DNA of 64,000 nt, taken from NCBI RefSeq assembly GCF_009900745.1, contig NZ_WXVU01000021.1, forward strand, positions 43,023-107,022, given 5' to 3'. Position 1 is the first letter of the stretch. Each line of letters opens with the position of its first letter. Positions 61,189-64,000 of the stretch are shown here, one piece after another. Source of the stretch: Chryseobacterium sp. c4a. Lineage in GTDB: Bacteria > Bacteroidota > Bacteroidia > Flavobacteriales > Weeksellaceae. The position numbers and the translations under genes were made by a program. The notes beneath the pieces are model-generated. The model was not told where the DNA came from and did no database searches. It saw nothing but the letters and a program-made list of their open reading frames with translations.

Positions 61189-61350
61189 TTAATTGGGTTC
61201 ACATTCTGAAGTAGGAATGTAGATACAAACAGCATTGGTGCAGCATTGGTATGGCCCGCAATCTGAATTGTCACCACACTTTTTTATTCCGCTTCCTTTA
61301 ATGTTTTTTTGCTCAAGCCTATTTAGCTTCTTAAGGTTAAAGTTTTTCAT
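61189..61350 (-). CDS. GG-leader-like six-cysteine peptide, member 1
   Basis: 53-residue precursor. The leader resembles the others ('MKNFNLKKLNRLEQKNIKGSG') but has an insertion and ends in Gly-Ser-Gly. Core 'IKKCGDNSDCGPYQCCTN': six Cys, spacing C-x5-C-x4-CC-x4-C-x7-C, a little wider than the rest. Last gene of the second three-gene unit. A longer start at 61389 (MYDRT...) would give an extra segment without leader function, so ATG 61350 is preferred. Confidence 0.7.
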   Translation of the reverse strand: MKNFNLKKLNRLEQKNIKGSGIKKCGDNSDCGPYQCCTNAVCIYIPTSECEPN

Positions 61351-61370
61351 GACCAAGAATAAATTTAGAA

Positions 61371-61526
61371 TTAGGGTTCTATCATACAATCATGATCAAT
61401 GCATTCTCCATTACAGCAATATCCAACGGAGCAAGTCCTCTTTTCGCTGCATCTGAAAAGACTCATGCCACCATTAATTTCTTTGGCAGCCTGTCTACTG
61501 AGTTTTTTAAGGTTTGAATTTTTCAT
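61371..61526 (-). CDS. GG-leader six-cysteine peptide, member 2
   Basis: 51 residues, ATG 61526. Leader 'MKNSNLKKLSRQAAKEINGG', core starting 'MSLFRCSEKRTCSVGYCCNG'. Cys pattern C-x5-C-x4-CC-x3-C-x4-C. It lies 20 bases upstream of member 1. Confidence 0.72.
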   Translation of the reverse strand: MKNSNLKKLSRQAAKEINGGMSLFRCSEKRTCSVGYCCNGECIDHDCMIEP

Positions 61527-61555
61527 GAGAATAATTTTATATTAAAGTTTCAAAA

Positions 61556-61699
61556 TTATTCTTCAAAACAGATATATTCCATACAAATACCCTTGCAACA
61601 CATTCCGAAAACACATTGTGAATGTTCTGTACATCTTGTAAGACCTGCTCCCTTGATTTGCTTTGCAGTTTCTCTGCTGATTTTTTTTAGATTTTTCAT
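61556..61699 (-). CDS. GG-leader six-cysteine peptide, member 3
   Basis: 47 residues, ATG 61699. Leader 'MKNLKKISRETAKQIKGAG', core 'LTRCTEHSQCVFGMCCKGIC'. Cys pattern C-x5-C-x4-CC-x3-C-x4-C. First gene of the second unit; a 61-bp upstream region is shared with member 6. Confidence 0.75.
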   Translation of the reverse strand: MKNLKKISRETAKQIKGAGLTRCTEHSQCVFGMCCKGICMEYICFEE

Positions 61700-61721
61700 A
61701 GCTTTTTAGTTTTAAATGTTA

Positions 61722-61782
61722 TACTAAAATAATAAATATTTTCTATTTATTCATTTAATGGTGAAAATATTTAAATGAAAAT
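61722..61782 (-). repeat. Duplicated upstream region, copy A (before peptide 3)
   Basis: 61 bases, about 54 identical to 62356-62416, and lying 22 bases from the start codon in this copy and 21 in the other. Probably a duplicated promoter/regulatory region. Confidence 0.75.
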
Positions 61783-61814
61783 AAATAATTAGTTTCTATT
61801 GTTTTGAATAAATG

Positions 61815-61838
61815 AAAAACACCTGAAAACAGGCGTTG
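61815..61838 (-). terminator. Terminator of peptide operon 1
   Basis: Minus strand AACGCCTG-TTTT-CAGGTGTT then TTTTT, downstream of peptide 4. Confidence 0.78.
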
Positions 61839-61842
61839 AATT

Positions 61843-61989
61843 TTATTCCAATGGGCATGGATATGTAACACAGGTGTTTCGGCAACATGATCCTCCAGGA
61901 CACTCAAAGTGCTCAATGCATCGCTTGATAATTCCGTTGCCTTTAATTTCTTTTTGTTCTTGTCTGTTGATTTTCTTTAAATTTTTCAT
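61843..61989 (-). CDS. GG-leader-like six-cysteine peptide, member 4
   Basis: 48 residues, ATG 61989. Leader 'MKNLKKINRQEQKEIKGNG', core 'IIKRCIEHFECPGGSCCRNT'. Cys pattern C-x5-C-x4-CC-x3-C-x4-C. Last gene of the first unit; a terminator follows. Confidence 0.75.
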   Translation of the reverse strand: MKNLKKINRQEQKEIKGNGIIKRCIEHFECPGGSCCRNTCVTYPCPLE

Positions 61990-62024
61990 GTGATTTGATT
62001 TTGAATAGTTTAAAATGATTTATA

Positions 62025-62165
62025 TTATTCCATACAGATAAATGGTGAACAAATACCATTGCAACACCATCCTGCAGCGCATGGATTGAATTCATTGCAT
62101 CTTTCAGTAGACCCGCCATTAATTTGGCTCGCCTTTTCTCTACTAAGTTTCTTTAGATTTTTCAT
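62025..62165 (-). CDS. GG-leader six-cysteine peptide, member 5
   Basis: 46 residues, ATG 62165. Leader 'MKNLKKLSREKASQINGG', core 'STERCNEFNPCAAGWCCNGI'. Cys pattern C-x5-C-x4-CC-x3-C-x4-C. The longer frame start at 62228 runs into the previous gene and is not used. Confidence 0.78.
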   Translation of the reverse strand: MKNLKKLSREKASQINGGSTERCNEFNPCAAGWCCNGICSPFICME

Positions 62166-62190
62166 GTGATCTGTTTGAATGGTTGGTAAT

Positions 62191-62334
62191 TTAATTTTCA
62201 ATACAAGCACGTGGTGAACAAACACCATTACAGCACCAGCCTACAATACATGGATTAGTTCTGCTGCATTTTCCAATGAGCCCACCATTGATTTGTTTGG
62301 CGGCCGCTCTACTGATTTTCTTTAGATTTTTCAT
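62191..62334 (-). CDS. GG-leader six-cysteine peptide, member 6
   Basis: 47 residues, ATG 62334. Leader 'MKNLKKISRAAAKQINGG', core 'LIGKCSRTNPCIVGWCCNGV'. Cys pattern C-x5-C-x4-CC-x3-C-x4-C. First gene of the first unit and closest relative of member 5. Confidence 0.78.
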   Translation of the reverse strand: MKNLKKISRAAAKQINGGLIGKCSRTNPCIVGWCCNGVCSPRACIEN

Positions 62335-62355
62335 ATAATTTAGATTTTATTGTTC

Positions 62356-62416
62356 TACTAAAATAGTAAATAATTTCTAATTATTCATTGGTTGGTGAAA
62401 ATATTTAACTGAAAAT
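62356..62416 (-). repeat. Duplicated upstream region, copy B (before peptide 6)
   Basis: Partner of 61722-61782. No perfect TAnnTTTG box is visible in either, so the true promoter element is undefined. Confidence 0.75.
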
Positions 62417-62702
62417 CAATCAAATGCAAAACAATTTATGTGTGATTAATGATTTTGAAAATTTATAGGGGATGGTTTTAGCAATGAGAAAATCTGTGTA
62501 TTTTTAAGATATATAGTATGTAAATTACCCTTACGCTTTGGTGTTTTTTAACAACAGATAATCAATTTATTCGAGAAGTGGAACAAGTGAAATTAGAACC
62601 TGCTCAATTATTGATGATTCACTTGCAAAGCAAAATTAACTATTGATATGGTTTCAATAGAATAAATGCATTTAGAAAAAATTGGATACTAAACTTTAAA
62701 AA
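62417..62702. other. Intergenic, nothing recognised
   Basis: About 290 AT-rich bases between the peptide array and the 182-residue gene. No gene or clear hairpin seen. Confidence 0.4.
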
Positions 62703-63251
62703 CTATAATTCTGATTCCGTAGGTTTTAGCTTTCTCAGTTTTTTGATAATTCCTTTAATCGCACCTTCTGTACCTATTTTTACAGAGTTTACGGTAGATC
62801 CTAAAAGACGCATGTTTTTACGGTAAGTATCATGATCAGTTTCTGTCACCAGATTTCCATCAGCTCCAAAAAGTTTCATGCTTACTACCACCTGATTGGA
62901 GAACACATATTTTCCAAAACCTACTTTGAAGTAACGTACTTTGGAAACAATAGCGAAATCAGCATCATTATTGGTGCAATAATCTACGATCGTTTGTTTA
63001 TCTATGCTGTCAAAGGGAACCTGAACTTCAGCACGAAGCATTTTATTTCTTCTACCGCTGAAATTGTCGGATACGGCATCAAAGAATGCATTGTTGGTAG
63101 GCTCCTTTATTTCATCAATATCAGGCTCTACCTCGGGATTGAAGTATAGAACTTTCTTTATTTTATCATCAGCATTTCTTTGTGCTTTTACTGAAGTAAA
63201 GCCAATGAATAAAAAAGTAGTAACTGCTGTAAAGAATATAAATTTTCTCAT
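62703..63251 (-). CDS. Secreted protein of unknown function (182 aa)
   Basis: Signal peptide 'MRKFIFFTAVTTFLFIGFTSVKAQ'. Mature part alpha/beta with 'CTNNDADFAIVSKVRYFKVGFGKYVFSNQVV' region and 'LFGADGNLVTETDHDTYRKNM'. No family recognised. Monocistronic, divergent from rpsO. Confidence 0.7.
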   Translation of the reverse strand: MRKFIFFTAVTTFLFIGFTSVKAQRNADDKIKKVLYFNPEVEPDIDEIKEPTNNAFFDAVSDNFSGRRNKMLRAEVQVPFDSIDKQTIVDYCTNNDADFAIVSKVRYFKVGFGKYVFSNQVVVSMKLFGADGNLVTETDHDTYRKNMRLLGSTVNSVKIGTEGAIKGIIKKLRKLKPTESEL

Positions 63252-63358
63252 TTGTAATTCGAATGCAAAATTACTGCCTTTTCGTTGAATTGTGTAAAAT
63301 TTATTAAGAAATTTTTAACATTTTTTTCTATCAAATTTGATTTATGAAATCAATAATG

Positions 63359-63389
63359 TTTGCAGATTCAAAAAATAGTCGTAATTTTG
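63359..63389 (+). promoter_or_regulatory. Promoter of rpsO (TTTG - N19 - TAATTTTG)
   Basis: Exact -33 TTTG (63359-63362) and -7 TAATTTTG (63382-63389) with 19-base spacing, the Bacteroidota consensus. The predicted start is near 63396, 29 bases before the ATG. Confidence 0.8.
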
Positions 63390-63424
63390 CACCCGTTACA
63401 TAATAATCATTAAACAATATTGGA

Positions 63425-63694
63425 ATGTACTTAACAACAGACAAAAAGCAGGAAATTTTCGCACAACACGGAAAATCTGCACAGGACACAGGAAGCGCAG
63501 AAGGACAAATCGCTCTTTTCACTTTCAGAATTAATCACTTATCTCAGCACTTAAAGGCTAACCGTCATGATTTCAACACAGAGAGATCTCTAGTGAAATT
63601 GGTAGGTAAGAGAAAAAGTTTACTAGATTACCTTAAGAAAAAAGATATCGCAAGATATAGAGCAATTATTGCTGCATTAGGACTAAGAAAATAA
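63425..63694 (+). CDS. rpsO: 30S ribosomal protein S15
   Basis: 89 residues, normal S15 length. Conserved blocks 'KSAQDTGSAEGQIALFTFRI', 'HLKANRHDFNTERSLVKLVGKR', 'LLDYLKKKDIARY'. Binds 16S rRNA in the central domain early in 30S assembly. Consensus promoter upstream, strong terminator downstream. Confidence 0.98.
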   Translation: MYLTTDKKQEIFAQHGKSAQDTGSAEGQIALFTFRINHLSQHLKANRHDFNTERSLVKLVGKRKSLLDYLKKKDIARYRAIIAALGLRK

Positions 63695-63714
63695 TCTATA
63701 AAGATTTTCAAAAT

Positions 63715-63743
63715 AAAGCAACTTCGAAAGAGGTTGCTTTTTT
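63715..63743 (+). terminator. Terminator of rpsO
   Basis: AAAGCAACTTC-GAAA-GAGGTTGCTTT followed by Ts; stem with GAAA tetraloop. Confidence 0.88.
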
Positions 63744-63752
63744 GTTGTATAC

Positions 63753-64000
63753 TGTCCCGTCCTGAAATAAGTTGACAACTAATCGACTTATTTATGAAAC
63801 ATCAAGGATTAACAAGAGAAAAGCGTACACAAAAGGACTATAGTATAGCCTTTAAATTAAGAATTGTTTCTCAAGTAGAAAACGGCGATTACACTTACAA
63901 GCAGGCTCAAAAAGAGTATGGTATTCAGGGAAAGAGTACCGTTTTGGTTTGGTTGCGAAGATATGGTAACTTAGAGTGGAGTAAACCCAAACTTCATACT
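63753..64000 (+). mobile_element. Insertion sequence, left part (truncated by window)
   Basis: Starts with a likely terminal repeat TGTCCCGTCCTGAAATAAG 10 bases after the rpsO terminator, followed by a transposase frame. The rest lies beyond the window. Confidence 0.7.
63794..64000 (+). CDS. IS transposase (IS3-family OrfA-like), 3'-truncated by window
   Basis: 69 codons visible from ATG 63794: 'KRTQKDYSIAFKLRIVSQVE' and 'TYKQAQKEYGIQGKSTVLVW' form the helix-turn-helix of IS3-type OrfA ('YGIQGKSTVLVWLRRYG'). It continues past position 64000. Which IS3 subgroup cannot be told. Confidence 0.75.
   Translation, partial: MKHQGLTREKRTQKDYSIAFKLRIVSQVENGDYTYKQAQKEYGIQGKSTVLVWLRRYGNLEWSKPKLHT

Noticed and set aside
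62025..62228. Extended 67-aa version of peptide 5
   Set aside because: The first 21 codons lie within the end of peptide 6's gene; the family-wide MKNLKK start at 62165 is clearly right.

Overview
This is an AT-rich stretch of a Flavobacteriia (Bacteroidota) chromosome, most likely Chryseobacterium or a close relative. The evidence is TAnnTTTG-type -7 promoter boxes, a TssD-type (Bacteroidota) Hcp protein, a type IX secretion tail, BfmA/DUF5712-type mobilisation proteins and GG-leader peptide genes. The genus call is inference; no 16S gene is present.

Layout. 1-5200: tripartite RND efflux operon (adaptor, pump, outer-membrane channel). 5391-10042: housekeeping genes (cold-shock protein, SDR, lgt, polysaccharide deacetylase, VIT-type transporter). 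10243-22328: orphan type VI secretion island with Hcp, VgrG, a DUF2235 lipase-like effector and two PAAR-like fusion effectors (zinc metallopeptidase, GH19 muramidase/chitinase fold). Candidate immunity lipoproteins and secreted proteins are interleaved, and traces of cassette duplication are visible. 22396-31969: six-gene minus-strand operon joining a polyprenyl synthase, an EEP-family nuclease/phosphatase and four large beta-rich proteins of unknown function. 32243-36197: scatter of orphan or broken immunity-like genes and gene fragments.

36198-55508: an integrative mobilizable element of about 19.3 kb in the 3' end of tRNA-Leu(CAA), bounded by an 18-bp direct repeat. It carries a tyrosine integrase, an excisionase-like HTH protein, a Rep initiator with eight iterons, a Toprim primase, a relaxase and accessory protein and a coupling protein, but no mating-pore genes. 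Its cargo is a zinc-ribbon nuclease, a T9SS cargo protein and a defence-like block: an MBL-fold protein, an E2-E1-JAB fusion and a four-TM protein in one operon, beside a STAND-like ATPase with TPRs and a probable small RNA.

55670-64000: chromosomal genes (MBL phosphodiesterase, conserved protein, GAF, cupin, BtuF-like protein, mgtE) lead into a tandem array of six short genes at 61189-62334. They encode GG-leader peptides with a six-cysteine C-C-CC-C-C framework in two three-gene operons. A secreted protein, rpsO and the start of an insertion sequence follow.

The three most interesting items are the knottin-like peptide array, the ubiquitin-like E2-E1-JAB/MBL/TM operon on the mobile element, and the polyprenyl synthase/EEP/beta-protein operon. 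All functional statements come from reading motifs; no database search was run.
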